A stretch of 64,000 nucleotides of DNA from Aeromicrobium sp. 9AM (GTDB taxonomy: Bacteria; Actinomycetota; Actinomycetes; Propionibacteriales; Nocardioidaceae): assembly GCF_902506105.1 (NCBI RefSeq), contig NZ_LR733303.1:62001-126000 (forward strand). The letters are read 5' to 3'. A model generated the notes under the pieces. That model had not been told where the DNA came from. It saw only the letters and a list, made by a program, of their open reading frames with translations, and did not search any database. Shown here piece by piece: positions 40,254 to 50,675 of the stretch (its first letter is position 1; every line of letters starts with the position of its first letter). The translations under genes were made by a program, and so were the position numbers.

Positions 40254-41033
40254 ATGAGAACCGAGCTGTCAAGCAAGTGGGTCCGCGGCTTTGTCGGGGA
40301 GACGGCCGTGGTCGACAGCCGCGCACCGATGCTGTTCTTCGAGGACTCCTTCCCGGTGCCGGGCTACGCCTTCGCCGATGAGGATGTCCGTCTCGACGTG
40401 TTGCGGCCCGCGGCCGACCCGCCGCCGGAGGGATCGTTCTTCTACCGGCCCAAGGGCCCGGTCACCCAGTGGTACGACCTGCACGTCGATGGTCGGGTCG
40501 TGCGGCATGCCGCCTGGCGACGGGATGACCCGGCGATCGTCGACTGGCTGGTCCTCAGCTGGCAGCCCGGAGTCCTCGACAGGTGGATGGAGGAGGAAGA
40601 GGAGGTCATCGAGCACCCCCGTGACCCCCACAAGCGCGTGGAGGCCATCGCCAGCTCCCGCCACGTGGTGGTCAGCCTGGACGGCGTCGAGCTCGCCGAC
40701 AGCCGTTCGTCGGTCATGCTCTACGAGACCGACCTGCCGACCCGCTACTACCTGCCACGGTCCGACGTACGGCTCGACGCCCTCGAGCCGAGCGGCAACC
40801 GCAGCCGGTGCCCGTACAAGGGCGCCGCGGTGGAGTACTGGAGTGTGCGCGACCATGCCGACGCGCAACACGTGGCGTGGTCGTACGCCGATCCGTACGC
40901 CGCAGTCGGCAAGATCGCCGGCCGCGTGGCGTTCTACAACGAGTTGGTCGACATCGCGATCGACGGCGTCCCGCAGGAGCGGCCCGTGAGCGTGTTCAGC
41001 TCGCCCTCGCACCGGCCGGTGTCCTCGGCATGA
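40254..41033 (+). CDS. Tandem DUF427-domain protein
   Basis: 259 residues with two DUF427 (PF04248) units: about 15-108 and 124-240, each with a strand pattern ending in TRYYLPRSDVR-like and YWSV/WYDL segments and a shared Pro-rich CPYKG or FYRPKG turn. DUF427 proteins are small beta-rich folds without established chemistry. ATG with AGGAG at 40244-40248. The consensus-like promoter and MarR-type operator imply an inducible response; no ligand can be named. Confidence 0.82.
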   Translation: MRTELSSKWVRGFVGETAVVDSRAPMLFFEDSFPVPGYAFADEDVRLDVLRPAADPPPEGSFFYRPKGPVTQWYDLHVDGRVVRHAAWRRDDPAIVDWLVLSWQPGVLDRWMEEEEEVIEHPRDPHKRVEAIASSRHVVVSLDGVELADSRSSVMLYETDLPTRYYLPRSDVRLDALEPSGNRSRCPYKGAAVEYWSVRDHADAQHVAWSYADPYAAVGKIAGRVAFYNELVDIAIDGVPQERPVSVFSSPSHRPVSSA

Positions 41034-41087
41034 TGGGGCCACGCTCGCAGACGAGCGGGTACGGGGCTGACGAGCGACTGCCTCGAT

Positions 41088-41117
41088 TTGTATTACCCCC
41101 GGAGTCTCTGTCAGAAT
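41088..41117 (+). promoter_or_regulatory. Possible promoter of the S10 operon
   Basis: TTGTAT (41088-41093), an 18-bp spacer and CAGAAT (41112-41117). The remaining leader to 41374 contains a CCCGCTGGAAGCGGG hairpin (41211-41225) and a GAGGAGCC/CTCC-rich fold, but no motif I can match to a known S10 leader. The 341-bp gap holds no gene. Confidence 0.4.
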
Positions 41118-41374
41118 AGTTCGGTTGCTCCGGCTCGATCGCTGGGGCGCCGAACGTCCGGCCTCTCACGCCGATCACGACGCCGGTGCCGAACCTGAGA
41201 TCGAGCTTGTCCCGCTGGAAGCGGGTCCAACCACCTAACTCGACAAGTGTGTGACGTATGCGCCCAAGTGGCCGCGACACGCCCGACCTCGGGGGTCGGT
41301 GGGAGGGAGGAGCCTTTCTCCCTCGATCCGGGGCGAGACTGCGAAGCGAACGAACGTAAAGGACAAGCGAGAGC

Positions 41375-41683
41375 ATGGCGGGACAAAAAATCCGTATCCG
41401 GCTCAAGGCCTACGACCACGAGGTCATTGACTCGTCGGCGCGCAAGATCGTCGACACGGTGACGCGCACGGGCGCCAAGGTCGCAGGACCGGTGCCGTTG
41501 CCCACCGAGAAGAACGTGTTCTGCGTGATCCGTTCGCCGCACAAGTACAAGGACAGCCGCGAGCACTTCGAGATGCGCACGCACAAGCGCCTCATCGACA
41601 TCATTGACCCGACGCCCAAGACAGTCGACTCGCTCATGCGCCTCGACCTGCCGGCCGGCGTCGACATCGAGATCAAGCTCTGA
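41375..41683 (+). CDS. rpsJ: 30S ribosomal protein S10
   Basis: 102 residues, full length. S10 is a 30S head protein that also acts as NusE, binding NusB and NusG in antitermination. Conserved segments are [14 protein letters not shown] and [31 protein letters not shown], the last with the Asp-Arg stretch that meets NusG. It is the first gene of the S10 operon and follows a 341-bp leader. Confidence 0.98.
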   Translation: MAGQKIRIRLKAYDHEVIDSSARKIVDTVTRTGAKVAGPVPLPTEKNVFCVIRSPHKYKDSREHFEMRTHKRLIDIIDPTPKTVDSLMRLDLPAGVDIEIKL

Positions 41684-41697
41684 GGGGGACAGCGACC

Positions 41698-42354
41698 ATG
41701 AGCACCAGCAGCACTGCCACCACGCGCGGCCTCCTCGGCCGCAAGCTCGGCATGACCCAGGTATGGGACGCCGACAACAAGATCGTTCCCGTCACCGTGA
41801 TCGCTGCCGACACCAACGTCGTCACGCAGATCCGTACGCGTGAGACCGACGGCTACTCCGCCGTCCAGCTCGGCTTCGGCGAGATCGACGGCCGCAAGGT
41901 CAACAAGCCGGTCTCCGGTCACCTCGCGAAGGCCGGCGTGACTCCTCGCCGCCACATCGTCGAGATCCGCACCGAGGCCATCTCCGACTACACGCTGGGC
42001 CAGGAGGTCTCCCCGGAGATCTTCGCCGCCGGCGACGTCGTCGACGTCACCGCGACCAGCAAGGGCAAGGGCTTCGCCGGAGTCATGAAGCGTCACGGCT
42101 TCCACGGCGTCGGCGCTTCCCACGGTGCGCACCGCAACCACCGCAAGCCCGGCTCGATCGGTGGCTGCGCCACCCCGGGTCGTGTCTTCAAGGGTCTGCG
42201 CATGGCGGGCCACATGGGCGCCGAGCAGGTGACGACGCAGAACCTCAAGGTTCACGCCGTCGACACCGACAAGGGCGTCATCCTCATCAAGGGCGCCGTA
42301 CCCGGCCCCAAGGGCGCACTCGTCGTCATCCGTTCCGCAGTGAAGGGAGCCTGA
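41698..42354 (+). CDS. rplC: 50S ribosomal protein L3
   Basis: 218 residues. L3 reaches the peptidyl-transferase centre through its long loop. Conserved [14 protein letters not shown] near the N-terminus and [19 protein letters not shown] plus [22 protein letters not shown] in the loop region. It lies 14 bp after rpsJ and 4 bp before rplD. Confidence 0.97.
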   Translation: MSTSSTATTRGLLGRKLGMTQVWDADNKIVPVTVIAADTNVVTQIRTRETDGYSAVQLGFGEIDGRKVNKPVSGHLAKAGVTPRRHIVEIRTEAISDYTLGQEVSPEIFAAGDVVDVTATSKGKGFAGVMKRHGFHGVGASHGAHRNHRKPGSIGGCATPGRVFKGLRMAGHMGAEQVTTQNLKVHAVDTDKGVILIKGAVPGPKGALVVIRSAVKGA

Positions 42355-42358
42355 CCTC

Positions 42359-43414
42359 ATGTCCAAGACCATTGACGCTCAGCTGCCTGTCGACATCTTC
42401 GACGTACAGGTCAACATCCCGCTGATCCACCAGGTCGTCGTGGCGCAGCTCGCCGCGGCTCGCCAGGGCACGCACAGCACCAAGTCGCGTGGCGAGGTGT
42501 CCGGTGGTGGCAAGAAGCCGTACCGCCAGAAGGGCACCGGTCGCGCTCGCCAGGGCTCGATCCGCGCACCCCAGTACAACGGTGGTGGCATCGTGCACGG
42601 CCCGACGCCGCGCTCGTACGACCAGCGCACGCCCAAGAAGATGAAGGCCGCCGCCCTGCGCGGTGCCCTCTCGGACCGGGCTCGTTCGGGTCGCCTGCAC
42701 GTGGTCGACAGCATCGTCGCCGGCGACAAGCCGTCGACCAAGCTGGCCCTGGCCACGCTGCGCGAGCTCACGCCGCGCCCCCGCGTGCTGATCATCGTCG
42801 ATCGTGACGACACGATCACGTCGCTCAGCCTGCGCAACCTCGGCGAGGTCGTCATCCTGACGTTCGACCAGGTCAACACCTACGACGTCCTGCTCAGTGA
42901 CGACATCATCTTCACCCAGCCCGCGTTCGACGCCTTCGTGGCGGCGCGCTCGGCCGAGGGTGCCAAGACCGTCGCCCTGAGTGCGCACGCGACCGAGGTC
43001 GACGCGCGCGACGCCAAGCCGGCCGCCAAGAAGGCAGCCAAGAAGGCGCCCGCCAAGAAGGCCCCGGCCAAGGCGACTGAGGCAGCGACGCTCGTCGACG
43101 CCCCGGTCGAGGACAAGCCCGCCAAGAAGGCCCCGGCCAAGAAGGCGGCCGCCAAGACGGCTGACGCCCCCAAGGCCGACGGCCCGACGGTCCCGGACAA
43201 CGCGACGGCCACCCAGCCGTACGGCCCCGGTTCCAAGGCCCCCCTCAAGAGCGGCAACGCTCCCAAGGGCTTCACGATCAAGGGCAACGCCGACTCCGGC
43301 CTCTACCACACCGAGGACAGCCAGTGGTACGAGCAGACGGTCGCCGAGGTCTGGTTCGACTCGGCCGAGTCCGCTGAGGCCGCCGGGTTCAAGCCTGTTG
43401 GAGGAGACAAGTGA
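42359..43414 (+). CDS. rplD: 50S ribosomal protein L4 with C-terminal sunset-domain fusion
   Basis: 351 residues, against 200-220 for ordinary L4. Residues 1-210 are a complete L4 ([35 protein letters not shown]). Residues 219-285 are a histone-H1-like Lys/Ala/Pro linker with repeated AKKAPAKKA units. Residues 288-348 form a small separate domain ([38 protein letters not shown]) of the kind called 'sunset' in actinobacterial annotations. L4 lines the peptide exit tunnel; the role of the tail is unknown. Overlaps rplW by 4 bp. Confidence 0.95.
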   Translation: MSKTIDAQLPVDIFDVQVNIPLIHQVVVAQLAAARQGTHSTKSRGEVSGGGKKPYRQKGTGRARQGSIRAPQYNGGGIVHGPTPRSYDQRTPKKMKAAALRGALSDRARSGRLHVVDSIVAGDKPSTKLALATLRELTPRPRVLIIVDRDDTITSLSLRNLGEVVILTFDQVNTYDVLLSDDIIFTQPAFDAFVAARSAEGAKTVALSAHATEVDARDAKPAAKKAAKKAPAKKAPAKATEAATLVDAPVEDKPAKKAPAKKAAAKTADAPKADGPTVPDNATATQPYGPGSKAPLKSGNAPKGFTIKGNADSGLYHTEDSQWYEQTVAEVWFDSAESAEAAGFKPVGGDK

Positions 43415-43716
43415 GCACGATCCACAAGGACCACCGCGACATCTTGATCGCGCCGGTCGTCAGCGAGAAGAGCTACGGCCTGCTCGATGACAACAAGTAC
43501 ACCTTCGTGGTGCACCCGGACGCCAACAAGACGGAGATCAAGATCGCCGTCGAGAAGATCTTCGGCGTCAAGGTCACCGCGGTCAACACGCTCAACCGCA
43601 AGGGCAAGACCCGCCGCACGCGTTCGGGTCTCGGCAAGCGCAAGGACACCAAGCGAGCCATCGTGAGTGTCGCCGCAGGCCAGAGCATCGACATCTTCGC
43701 AGGCCCGAGCGCCTGA
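43411..43716 (+). CDS. rplW: 50S ribosomal protein L23
   Basis: 101 residues from the GTG at 43411, sharing GTGA with the rplD stop. L23 lies at the exit of the peptide tunnel and docks trigger factor and SRP. Typical stretches are [36 protein letters not shown] and [20 protein letters not shown]. Normal length. It is 18 bp before rplB. Confidence 0.97.
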   Translation: MSTIHKDHRDILIAPVVSEKSYGLLDDNKYTFVVHPDANKTEIKIAVEKIFGVKVTAVNTLNRKGKTRRTRSGLGKRKDTKRAIVSVAAGQSIDIFAGPSA

Positions 43717-43734
43717 GACGAGGACTGAAGACAT

Positions 43735-44562
43735 ATGGCAATTCGCAAATACAAGCCGACAACCCCGGGCCGTCGTGGCTCGAGCGTTGCCGACTTCGCC
43801 GAGATCACCCGCACGACGTCTGAGAAGTCGCTGACGGAGCCGCTGCCCAAGAAGGGCGGCCGCAACAACCAGGGACGCATCACGACGCGTCACCAGGGTG
43901 GCGGTCACAAGCGCGCCTACCGCATCATCGACTTCCGTCGCTACGACAAGGACGGCGTGCCGGCCAAGGTCGCTCACATCGAGTACGACCCCAACCGCAC
44001 CGCGCGCATCGCGCTCCTGCACTACGCCGACGGCGAGAAGCGCTACATCATCGCGCCCGAGGGCCTCAAGCAGGGCATGACGGTCGAGTCCGGTGTCGGT
44101 TCCGACATCAAGGTCGGCAACAACCTGCCCCTGCGCAACATCCCCGTGGGCACGCTGATCAACGGCATCGAGCTGCGTCCGGGCGGTGGCGCCAAGATGG
44201 GCCGCTCCGCCGGCACCAAGGTGCAGCTCGTCGCCAAGGAAGGCAACAAGGCGCAGCTGCGTCTGCCCTCCGGCGAGATGCGCTACGTCGACGTCCGCTG
44301 CCGCGCCACGATCGGCGAGGTCGGCAACGCCGAGCAGTCCAACATCAACTGGGGCAAGGCCGGACGCAACCGCTGGAAGGGCAAGCGCCCGACCGTCCGC
44401 GGTGTCGCCATGAACCCGGTCGACCACCCGCACGGTGGTGGTGAGGGCAAGACGTCCGGTGGACGTCACCCCGTCTCCCCGTGGGGCAAGCCGGAAGGCC
44501 GTACGCGCAAGCGCAAGGCCAGCGACTCCCAGATCGTCCGCCGCCGCAAGTCCGGCCGCTGA
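43735..44562 (+). CDS. rplB: 50S ribosomal protein L2
   Basis: 275 residues. L2 is needed for subunit joining and peptidyl-transfer activity. N-terminal [16 protein letters not shown], the RNA-binding core ([20 protein letters not shown]), and the highly conserved C-terminal [20 protein letters not shown] with the family's essential His. An ATG start at 43735; the sequence is ordinary for the family. Confidence 0.98.
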   Translation: MAIRKYKPTTPGRRGSSVADFAEITRTTSEKSLTEPLPKKGGRNNQGRITTRHQGGGHKRAYRIIDFRRYDKDGVPAKVAHIEYDPNRTARIALLHYADGEKRYIIAPEGLKQGMTVESGVGSDIKVGNNLPLRNIPVGTLINGIELRPGGGAKMGRSAGTKVQLVAKEGNKAQLRLPSGEMRYVDVRCRATIGEVGNAEQSNINWGKAGRNRWKGKRPTVRGVAMNPVDHPHGGGEGKTSGGRHPVSPWGKPEGRTRKRKASDSQIVRRRKSGR

Positions 44563-44579
44563 GAAGGATTGGTTAACAG

Positions 44580-44861
44580 ATGCCACGCAGTTTGAAGAAG
44601 GGCCCGTTCGTTGACGGGCACCTCGAGAAGAAGGTCGACGCGCAGAACGCGGCCGACACTCACACCGTGATCAAGACCTGGTCGCGTCGCTCGATGATCC
44701 TGCCGTCCTTCATCGGACACACGATCGCCGTGCACGACGGCCGCAAGCACGTGCCCGTGTTCATCACGGACTCGATGGTGGGTCACAAGCTGGGCGAGTT
44801 CGCCCCGACCCGCACGTTCCGCGGTCACGAGAAGGACGACCGGAAGGCGAAGAGGCGATGA
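44580..44861 (+). CDS. rpsS: 30S ribosomal protein S19
   Basis: 93 residues. S19 forms a complex with S13 in the 30S head near the A site. Conserved [38 protein letters not shown] and [15 protein letters not shown]. The stop overlaps rplV by ATGA. Confidence 0.98.
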   Translation: MPRSLKKGPFVDGHLEKKVDAQNAADTHTVIKTWSRRSMILPSFIGHTIAVHDGRKHVPVFITDSMVGHKLGEFAPTRTFRGHEKDDRKAKRR

Positions 44862-45316
44862 GTGCAGCTACCCGTGAGAACATCAGTGCTCGACGTGAGC
44901 GTCTGCTGGGCGACGAGCCCGGTGCGTTCGCCGTCGCTCGCTTCGTGCGCGTCACCGCGCAGAAGTCGCGCCGCATCGCGGACCTGATCCGCGGCGACTC
45001 GGTCGAGAACGCCCTGAACACCCTGCAGTTCGCGCCGCAGGCCGTCGCCGAGAACTTCTACAAGCTCGTCGACAGCGCCGCGGCCAACGCCGAGACGACT
45101 GAAGGCCTCGACCGTTCCGACCTGGTCATCACCGTGGTCCAGGTCGACGAGGGCCCGACGATGAAGCGTTGGCGTCCCCGCGCCAAGGGTGCGGCCAACC
45201 GCATCCTCAAGCGCAGCAGCCACCTGACCGTGGTCGTGCAGCCCCGCTCGGTCGTTCAGGCCAAGCTGGACGCGGCCAACATCAAGAACTCCAAGAAGAA
45301 GGGCGGGGCCCGATAG
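44858..45316 (+). CDS. rplV: 50S ribosomal protein L22
   Basis: 152 residues. L22 spans all domains of 23S rRNA and its long beta-hairpin lines the exit tunnel. Core begins around [20 protein letters not shown] and the hairpin reads [17 protein letters not shown], without the changes linked to macrolide resistance. Lys-rich C-terminus. Shares one base with the rpsC start (TAGTG). Confidence 0.97.
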   Translation: MSAATRENISARRERLLGDEPGAFAVARFVRVTAQKSRRIADLIRGDSVENALNTLQFAPQAVAENFYKLVDSAAANAETTEGLDRSDLVITVVQVDEGPTMKRWRPRAKGAANRILKRSSHLTVVVQPRSVVQAKLDAANIKNSKKKGGAR

Positions 45317-46170
45317 TGGGACAGAAAATCAACCCGCACGGGTTCCGACTGGGCATCTCGACGGATCACAAGAGCCGTTGGTACGCCGACAAGCTCTACA
45401 AGAGCTACGTCGGTGAGGACGTCAAGATCCGCAAGATGCTCACCAAGGGCATGGACCGCGCCGGCATCAGCCGTGTCGAGATCGAGCGCACGCGTGACCG
45501 CGTACGCGTCGACATCCACACTGCTCGCCCCGGCATCGTCATCGGCCGCCGTGGCGCCGAGGCCGACCGCATCCGCGGCGACCTCGAGAAGCTCACGGGC
45601 AAGCAGGTGCAGCTGAACATCCTCGAGGTCAAGAACCCCGAGATGGATGCGCAGCTCGTCGCTCAGGGCGTTGCCGAGCAGCTGTCGGGTCGCGTGCAGT
45701 TCCGTCGCGCGATGCGCAAGGCCATGCAGACGACGATGCGCAGCGGTGCCAAGGGCATCCGTATCCAGTGCTCGGGTCGTCTCGGCGGCGCCGAGATGTC
45801 CCGCTCGGAGTTCTACCGCGAGGGCCGCGTGCCCCTGCACACGCTCCGTGCCGACGTCGACTACGGCTTCTACGAGGCCAAGACCACCTTCGGCCGCATC
45901 GGCGTGAAGGTCTGGATCTACAAGGGCGAGGTTGCGGGCACCCGCGCCGAGCGCGAGGCCGAGGCGGCCAAGCGTGCGGCCGCTCCCGGCAGCAACCGTC
46001 GTCCCGCCCGTGGTGGCGCCGCCGGTGGCGCACGTCGCCCCGAGCGTCCCGCCCGTGAGGACGCCGCTCCGGCGGCCGACGCCGCTGCTGCGGCTCCGGC
46101 CACCGCCGAAACCGTTGCCGCGCCCGCCGCTGCCAACACCAATTCAGGGCCTGAAGGAGGGGAGAGCTGA
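45316..46170 (+). CDS. rpsC: 30S ribosomal protein S3
   Basis: 284 residues from the GTG at 45316; an upstream extension is rejected as it would cover rplV. S3 sits at mRNA entry and helps unwind mRNA. N-terminal [16 protein letters not shown] domain with [15 protein letters not shown], and C-terminal domain [14 protein letters not shown] and [10 protein letters not shown]. From about residue 212 it carries an Arg/Ala/Pro-rich tail of some 70 residues, longer than in E. coli and unstructured in appearance; such tails are common in actinobacteria. Confidence 0.97.
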   Translation: MGQKINPHGFRLGISTDHKSRWYADKLYKSYVGEDVKIRKMLTKGMDRAGISRVEIERTRDRVRVDIHTARPGIVIGRRGAEADRIRGDLEKLTGKQVQLNILEVKNPEMDAQLVAQGVAEQLSGRVQFRRAMRKAMQTTMRSGAKGIRIQCSGRLGGAEMSRSEFYREGRVPLHTLRADVDYGFYEAKTTFGRIGVKVWIYKGEVAGTRAEREAEAAKRAAAPGSNRRPARGGAAGGARRPERPAREDAAPAADAAAAAPATAETVAAPAAANTNSGPEGGES

Positions 46171-46589
46171 TGTTGATGCCCCGCAGGGTCAAGTACCGCA
46201 AGCAGCACCACCCCACGCGCCGCGGCGCGGCCAAGGGTGGCACCGAGCTCGCGTTCGGTGACTACGGCATCCAGTGCGTGACCGCCGCCTACGTGACGAA
46301 CCGTCAGATCGAGTCCGCTCGTATCGCCATGACGCGTCACATCAAGCGTGGCGGCAAGGTCTGGATCAACATCTACCCGGACCGCCCGCTCACGAAGAAG
46401 CCTGCCGAGACCCGCATGGGTTCCGGTAAGGGTTCGCCGGAGTGGTGGGTCGCCAACGTCAAGCCCGGACGCGTCATGTTCGAGCTGTCGGGTGTCTCCG
46501 AGGAGGTTGCTCGCGAGGCCATGCGCCGCGCGATCCACAAGCTCCCCATGAAGGCCCGATTCATCACCCGAGAGACAGGTGAGCTGTGA
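46170..46589 (+). CDS. rplP: 50S ribosomal protein L16
   Basis: 139 residues from the ATG at 46170 (TGATG junction), behind GAAGGAGGGG (46153-46162). The N-terminus [15 protein letters not shown] matches actinobacterial L16. It binds near the A-site tRNA elbow. The conserved [20 protein letters not shown] and [14 protein letters not shown] segments are present. Confidence 0.97.
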   Translation: MLMPRRVKYRKQHHPTRRGAAKGGTELAFGDYGIQCVTAAYVTNRQIESARIAMTRHIKRGGKVWINIYPDRPLTKKPAETRMGSGKGSPEWWVANVKPGRVMFELSGVSEEVAREAMRRAIHKLPMKARFITRETGEL

Positions 46590-46813
46590 TGGCGCAGCAC
46601 ACAACCGCAGCAGAGCTGCGCAGCGTCGCTTCTGACGACCTGGCAGCCAAGCTGTCAGAGGCCAAGGAAGAGCTGTTCAACCTGCGCTTCCAGAACGCCA
46701 CCGGTCAGCTCGACAACACCGCCCGGCTTCGGGCAGTGCGCAAGGACATCGCCCGGATCTACACGATCATGCGTGAGCGCGAGCTCGGCATCGTCGAGGA
46801 GGTCGAGGCATGA
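46586..46813 (+). CDS. rpmC: 50S ribosomal protein L29
   Basis: 75 residues from the GTG at 46586 (an ATG one codon on at 46589 is equally possible). Two long helices with [20 protein letters not shown] and [17 protein letters not shown]29 lies at the tunnel exit beside L23. The overlap with rplP and rpsQ (both 4 bp) suggests coupled translation. Confidence 0.96.
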   Translation: MMAQHTTAAELRSVASDDLAAKLSEAKEELFNLRFQNATGQLDNTARLRAVRKDIARIYTIMRERELGIVEEVEA

Positions 46814-47097
46814 CCGACAAGAACCAGAAGGACGAGGCAGTGACCGAACGCACCACGCGCAAGACCCGTGAGGGTCTTGTCGTCAGCGACAAGATGGACA
46901 AGACCGTCGTGGTCAACGTCGAGGATCGCGTCAAGCACGCGCTCTACGGCAAGGTCCTGCGTCGCAACATCAAGCTCAAGGCTCACGACGAGGCGAACGC
47001 TGCCGGCATCGGTGACCGTGTCCTGATCATGGAGACACGTCCACTGTCCGCCACCAAGCGTTGGCGCATCGTCGAGATCCTCGAGAAGGCCAAGTAG
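46810..47097 (+). CDS. rpsQ: 30S ribosomal protein S17
   Basis: 95 residues from the ATG at 46810, overlapping rpmC. A GTG at 46840 preceded by AAGGACGAGG is an alternative that would trim a 10-residue polar extension, but longer N-termini are usual in actinobacteria. OB-fold core [20 protein letters not shown] and [16 protein letters not shown]. Primary 16S rRNA-binding protein. Confidence 0.96.
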   Translation: MTDKNQKDEAVTERTTRKTREGLVVSDKMDKTVVVNVEDRVKHALYGKVLRRNIKLKAHDEANAAGIGDRVLIMETRPLSATKRWRIVEILEKAK

Positions 47098-47107
47098 GAG
47101 ACGACAG

Positions 47108-47476
47108 ATGATTCAGCAGGAGTCGCGACTCAAGGTCGCCGACAACACCGGTGCCAAGGAGATCCTTTGCATCCGTGTCCTCGGTGGCTCAGGTCGGCGC
47201 TACGCGGGCATCGGCGACACGATTGTCGCCACTGTCAAGGACGCCATCCCCGGCGGAAACGTCAAGAAGGGTGATGTCGTCAAGGCTGTCGTCGTGCGCA
47301 CCGTCAAGGAGCGCCGTCGTCCGGATGGCTCGTACATCAAGTTCGACGAGAACGCAGCCGTGATCCTCAAGGCCGACGGCGACCCGCGCGGTACGCGCAT
47401 CTTCGGTCCCGTCGGGCGTGAGCTTCGCGACAAGAAGTTCATGCGAATCATTTCGCTCGCACCGGAGGTGCTCTGA
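47108..47476 (+). CDS. rplN: 50S ribosomal protein L14
   Basis: 122 residues, the nearly invariant bacterial length. [20 protein letters not shown] opens it, and [14 protein letters not shown] and [20 protein letters not shown] follow. L14 forms inter-subunit bridges with 16S rRNA. It is 10 bp after rpsQ, the usual S10-spc junction; no terminator or promoter separates the two groups here, so they may be one transcript. Confidence 0.98.
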   Translation: MIQQESRLKVADNTGAKEILCIRVLGGSGRRYAGIGDTIVATVKDAIPGGNVKKGDVVKAVVVRTVKERRRPDGSYIKFDENAAVILKADGDPRGTRIFGPVGRELRDKKFMRIISLAPEVL

Positions 47477-47477
47477 G

Positions 47478-47840
47478 ATGGCCCGCAAAGGCACCATCAG
47501 CATTCGCAAGGGTGACCAGGTCAAGGTCATCGCTGGCAAGGACAAGGGCGTGACCGGATCGGTGATCGAAGTGATCGCTGACCAGAACCGCGTCATCGTC
47601 GAGGGCGTCAACCGCGTCAAGCGCCACACCAAGCCTTCACAGGCCGGTGGCGCAGGCTCGGGCGGCATCATCACCAGCGAGGCGCCGATCCACATCTCCA
47701 ACGTGATGCTGCTCGCCGACAAGACCCCGACTCGCGTCGGCTACCGCCGCGACGACGTCACCAAGAACCGTCCCGACGGTTCCACCTACAGCGCTCAGCG
47801 CAGCGTGCGCATCGCGAAGAAGACCGGAAAGGAGATCTGA
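47478..47840 (+). CDS. rplX: 50S ribosomal protein L24
   Basis: 120 residues from the ATG at 47478, one base after rplN; an upstream open start inside rplN is rejected. KOW motif (about 10-36: [20 protein letters not shown]) and the following [14 protein letters not shown]. It initiates 50S assembly and lies at the tunnel exit. Confidence 0.96.
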   Translation: MARKGTISIRKGDQVKVIAGKDKGVTGSVIEVIADQNRVIVEGVNRVKRHTKPSQAGGAGSGGIITSEAPIHISNVMLLADKTPTRVGYRRDDVTKNRPDGSTYSAQRSVRIAKKTGKEI

Positions 47841-47842
47841 GC

Positions 47843-48406
47843 ATGAGTGACACCACCACGGCGGCCCCCCGCCTCAAGACGCGGTACCGCGAGGAGATCC
47901 TCCCGGCGCTCCGTGAGCAGTTCGAGTACGCCAACGTCATGCAGGTTCCCGGCCTCACCAAGATCGTCGTCAACATGGGCGTCGGCGAAGCCGCCCGCGA
48001 CGGCAAGCTGATCGAGGGCGCACTCCGCGACCTCACGGCCATCACGGGACAGAAGCCGCAGGTCACCAAGGCCCGCAAGTCCATCGCGCAGTTCAAGCTG
48101 CGTGAGGGCATGCCGATCGGCGCGCACGTCACGCTGCGCGGCGACCGCATGTGGGAGTTCCTCGACCGTCTGCTGACGCTCGCGCTGCCCCGCATCCGCG
48201 ACTTCCGTGGGCTCTCGCCCAAGCAGTTCGACGGCCGCGGCAACTACACGTTCGGTCTGACCGAGCAGGTCATGTTCCACGAGATCGACCAGGACAAGAT
48301 CGACCGGTCGCGCGGAATGGACATCACGATCGTCACCACGGCCACCAACGACGACGAGGGTCGCGCGCTGCTCAAGCTGCTCGGCTTCCCGTACAAGGAG
48401 AACTGA
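47843..48406 (+). CDS. rplE: 50S ribosomal protein L5
   Basis: 187 residues. L5 carries 5S rRNA and bridges to the 30S head. Conserved [39 protein letters not shown] and [20 protein letters not shown]. The N-terminal 15 residues are slightly extended relative to E. coli. It is 2 bp after rplX and 1 bp before rpsN. Confidence 0.97.
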   Translation: MSDTTTAAPRLKTRYREEILPALREQFEYANVMQVPGLTKIVVNMGVGEAARDGKLIEGALRDLTAITGQKPQVTKARKSIAQFKLREGMPIGAHVTLRGDRMWEFLDRLLTLALPRIRDFRGLSPKQFDGRGNYTFGLTEQVMFHEIDQDKIDRSRGMDITIVTTATNDDEGRALLKLLGFPYKEN

Positions 48407-48407
48407 C

Positions 48408-48593
48408 ATGGCGAAGACTGGACTCAAGGTCAAGGCCGCCCGCAAGCCCAAGTTCGCGGTACGCGGCTACACCCGTTGCCAGCGCTGTGGCCGACCCCGC
48501 TCGGTCTACAAGAAGTTCGGCCTCTGCCGCATCTGCCTTCGCGAGATGGCACACCGCGGCGAGCTGCCGGGCATCACGAAGAGCTCCTGGTAA
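48408..48593 (+). CDS. rpsN: 30S ribosomal protein S14, zinc-binding type
   Basis: 61 residues with four zinc-ligand Cys at 24, 27, 40 and 43 (CQRC...CRIC), the C+ type (rpsN1/rpsZ). Many actinobacteria also hold a Cys-less paralogue under zinc-uptake control, but none is in this window. Ends [11 protein letters not shown] as usual. An 84-bp gap follows before rpsH. Confidence 0.97.
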   Translation: MAKTGLKVKAARKPKFAVRGYTRCQRCGRPRSVYKKFGLCRICLREMAHRGELPGITKSSW

Positions 48594-48677
48594 TCACCTA
48601 CCTCTGAAAGCCGCAGGTCCGTCGGCTCCTCACATCGAGGGGCAAGGAAACCACGGCAGGAATGGAACACACGAACT

Positions 48678-49085
48678 ATGACAATGACCGATCCGATCGC
48701 CGACATGCTGACGCGTGTCCGCAACGGCAATCAGGCGTACCACGACAGCGTGTCGATGCCGTACTCCAAGCTCAAGGCCGGCGTAGCCGAGATCCTGAAG
48801 CAGGAGGGCTACATCACCGCGATCGAGGTCGCCGAGCCCAAGGAGGGCGAGGTGAGCAAGACGCTCACGATCACCCTCAAGTACGGGCCGCACCGCGAGC
48901 GTTCCATCGCCGGCATCCGCCGCATCAGCAAGCCGGGTCTTCGCGTCTACGCGAAGTCGACCGGCCTGCCCAAGGTGCTCGGTGGACTCGGCGTGGCGAT
49001 CATCTCGACGAGCCAGGGTCTCCTCACGGACCGCCAGGCCAACCAGAAGGGCGTAGGCGGAGAAGTCCTCGCCTACGTCTGGTGA
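48678..49085 (+). CDS. rpsH: 30S ribosomal protein S8
   Basis: 135 residues from the ATG at 48678, with another ATG two codons on (48684) that may be the true start; [18 protein letters not shown] fits either. S8 binds the central domain of 16S rRNA and, in E. coli, represses the spc operon at the rplE site. C-terminal [17 protein letters not shown] is intact. The 84-bp gap before it carries no clear promoter. Confidence 0.96.
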   Translation: MTMTDPIADMLTRVRNGNQAYHDSVSMPYSKLKAGVAEILKQEGYITAIEVAEPKEGEVSKTLTITLKYGPHRERSIAGIRRISKPGLRVYAKSTGLPKVLGGLGVAIISTSQGLLTDRQANQKGVGGEVLAYVW

Positions 49086-49100
49086 GAGGGGTCTGAACAC

Positions 49101-49643
49101 ATGTCACGCATTGGCAAGATTCCCGTCACGATCCCGTCCGGGGTCGAGGTCACGATCGAGGGCCAGGACGTTCGCGTCAAGGGCCCCAAGGGCGAGCTGT
49201 CGCACACCGTCGCGGAGCCCATCACGGTCTCCAAGGCGGACGACGGCAGCCTCGCTGTCGAGCGTCCCAACGACGAGCGTCGCAGCAAGGCTCTTCACGG
49301 TCTGTCGCGCACCCTGATCGCCAACATGGTCACCGGTGTCACCGAGGGCTACGAGAAGAAGCTCGAGATCGTCGGCGTCGGTTACCGCGTCCAGGCCAAG
49401 GGCCCGGCTGCACTCGAGTTCGCGCTCGGCTTCAGCCACCCCGTCCCGGTCCAGGCTCCCGAGGGCATCACGTTCTCGGTCGAGTCGCCCACCAAGTTCG
49501 CCGTGCACGGCATCGACAAGCAGGCCGTCGGTGAGGTCGCAGCGAACATCCGCAAGATCCGCAAGCCCGAGCCTTACAAGGGCAAGGGCGTCCGCTACGC
49601 CGGCGAGCACGTCCGCCGCAAGGTCGGAAAGGCTGGTAAGTAG
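49101..49643 (+). CDS. rplF: 50S ribosomal protein L6
   Basis: 180 residues, two L6 repeats. [20 protein letters not shown] at the N-terminus and the C-terminal rRNA-binding motif [19 protein letters not shown] are conserved. L6 sits near the sarcin-ricin loop and factor-binding site. It is 15 bp after rpsH and 2 bp before rplR. Confidence 0.98.
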   Translation: MSRIGKIPVTIPSGVEVTIEGQDVRVKGPKGELSHTVAEPITVSKADDGSLAVERPNDERRSKALHGLSRTLIANMVTGVTEGYEKKLEIVGVGYRVQAKGPAALEFALGFSHPVPVQAPEGITFSVESPTKFAVHGIDKQAVGEVAANIRKIRKPEPYKGKGVRYAGEHVRRKVGKAGK

Positions 49644-49645
49644 TC

Positions 49646-50029
49646 ATGGCTATCTCGATCAAGCACGCCAAGCACACGTCGCCCCGTACGGCTTCGCGTC
49701 TGCGCCGTCAGGTGCGAGGACGCAAGAAGATCGAGGGTTCGGCGGAGCGTCCGCGTCTCGTCATCACTCGCTCGAGCAAGCACATCGTCGCTCAGGTCGT
49801 CAACGATCTCGAAGGCCGCACGCTGGCCTCCGCGTCGACGATGGAAGCCGATCTGCGCTCGTCCGACGGTGACAAGACCGCCAAGGCCCGCAAGGTCGGC
49901 GAGCTCGTCGCCGACCGCGCCAAGGCCGCCGGTGTCGCCACCGTCGTCTTCGACCGCGCGGGCAACAAGTACGCCGGCCGTGTCGCAGCCCTGGCTGACG
50001 GCGCGCGCGAGGGCGGACTGGAGTTCTGA
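49646..50029 (+). CDS. rplR: 50S ribosomal protein L18
   Basis: 127 residues. 5S rRNA-binding protein of the central protuberance. Arg/Lys-rich N-terminus ([20 protein letters not shown]) followed by [18 protein letters not shown] and [20 protein letters not shown]. Normal length. The gap to rpsE is 28 bp. Confidence 0.97.
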   Translation: MAISIKHAKHTSPRTASRLRRQVRGRKKIEGSAERPRLVITRSSKHIVAQVVNDLEGRTLASASTMEADLRSSDGDKTAKARKVGELVADRAKAAGVATVVFDRAGNKYAGRVAALADGAREGGLEF

Positions 50030-50057
50030 TGAAGACTAACAACCAGAGGAGTGCCGC

Positions 50058-50675
50058 ATGAGCGGGCAGCAGCGCCGCGGAGGCGGAGGCGGACGCGGTC
50101 GTGGAAACGACCGCGGAGCCGAGAAGTCGCAGTACATCGAGAAGGTCGTCACGATCAACCGTGTCGCTAAGGTCGTCAAGGGTGGTCGTCGCTTCAGCTT
50201 CACCGCTCTCGTGATCGTCGGCGACGGCGATGGTCAGGTCGGCATCGGTTACGGCAAGGCCAAGGAAGTCCCGACCGCGATCGCGAAGGGCGTCGAAGAG
50301 GCCAAGAAGTCCTTCTTCCGCGTTCCCCGCATCCAGGGCACGATCCCGCACCCGGTGCAGGGCGAGAAGGCGGCTGGCGTCGTCTTCCTGCGTCCCGCAT
50401 CGCCCGGTACCGGCGTCATCGCCGGTGGCCCGGTGCGCGCCGTGCTCGAGGCGGCAGGCGTCCACGACGTCCTGTCCAAGTCGCTCGGCTCGTCCAACGC
50501 GATCAACATCGTCCACGCGACCGTGGCGGCCCTCAAGCTGCTCGAGTCGCCGGAGATGGTGGCGGCGCGTCGCGGCCTGACGGTCGAGGAGGTCGCTCCG
50601 GCGGCGCTCCTGCGGGCCGGCAAGGAAGGCATCGCCGAGGCCAAGGCCAAGGCAGACGCCGGAGTGGGTGCGTGA
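50058..50675 (+). CDS. rpsE: 30S ribosomal protein S5
   Basis: 205 residues. S5 lines the mRNA entry and affects decoding accuracy. Gly/Arg-rich N-terminus ([18 protein letters not shown]), dsRBD-like [20 protein letters not shown], and [19 protein letters not shown] and [19 protein letters not shown] in the C-terminal domain. Overlaps rpmD by 4 bp. Confidence 0.97.
   Translation: MSGQQRRGGGGGRGRGNDRGAEKSQYIEKVVTINRVAKVVKGGRRFSFTALVIVGDGDGQVGIGYGKAKEVPTAIAKGVEEAKKSFFRVPRIQGTIPHPVQGEKAAGVVFLRPASPGTGVIAGGPVRAVLEAAGVHDVLSKSLGSSNAINIVHATVAALKLLESPEMVAARRGLTVEEVAPAALLRAGKEGIAEAKAKADAGVGA

Noticed and set aside
42989-43170. A DNA-level tandem repeat suggesting slippage or assembly error in the rplD tail
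   Set aside because: The Lys/Ala/Pro repeats use varied codons and the frame continues into an organised domain, so it looks genuine.
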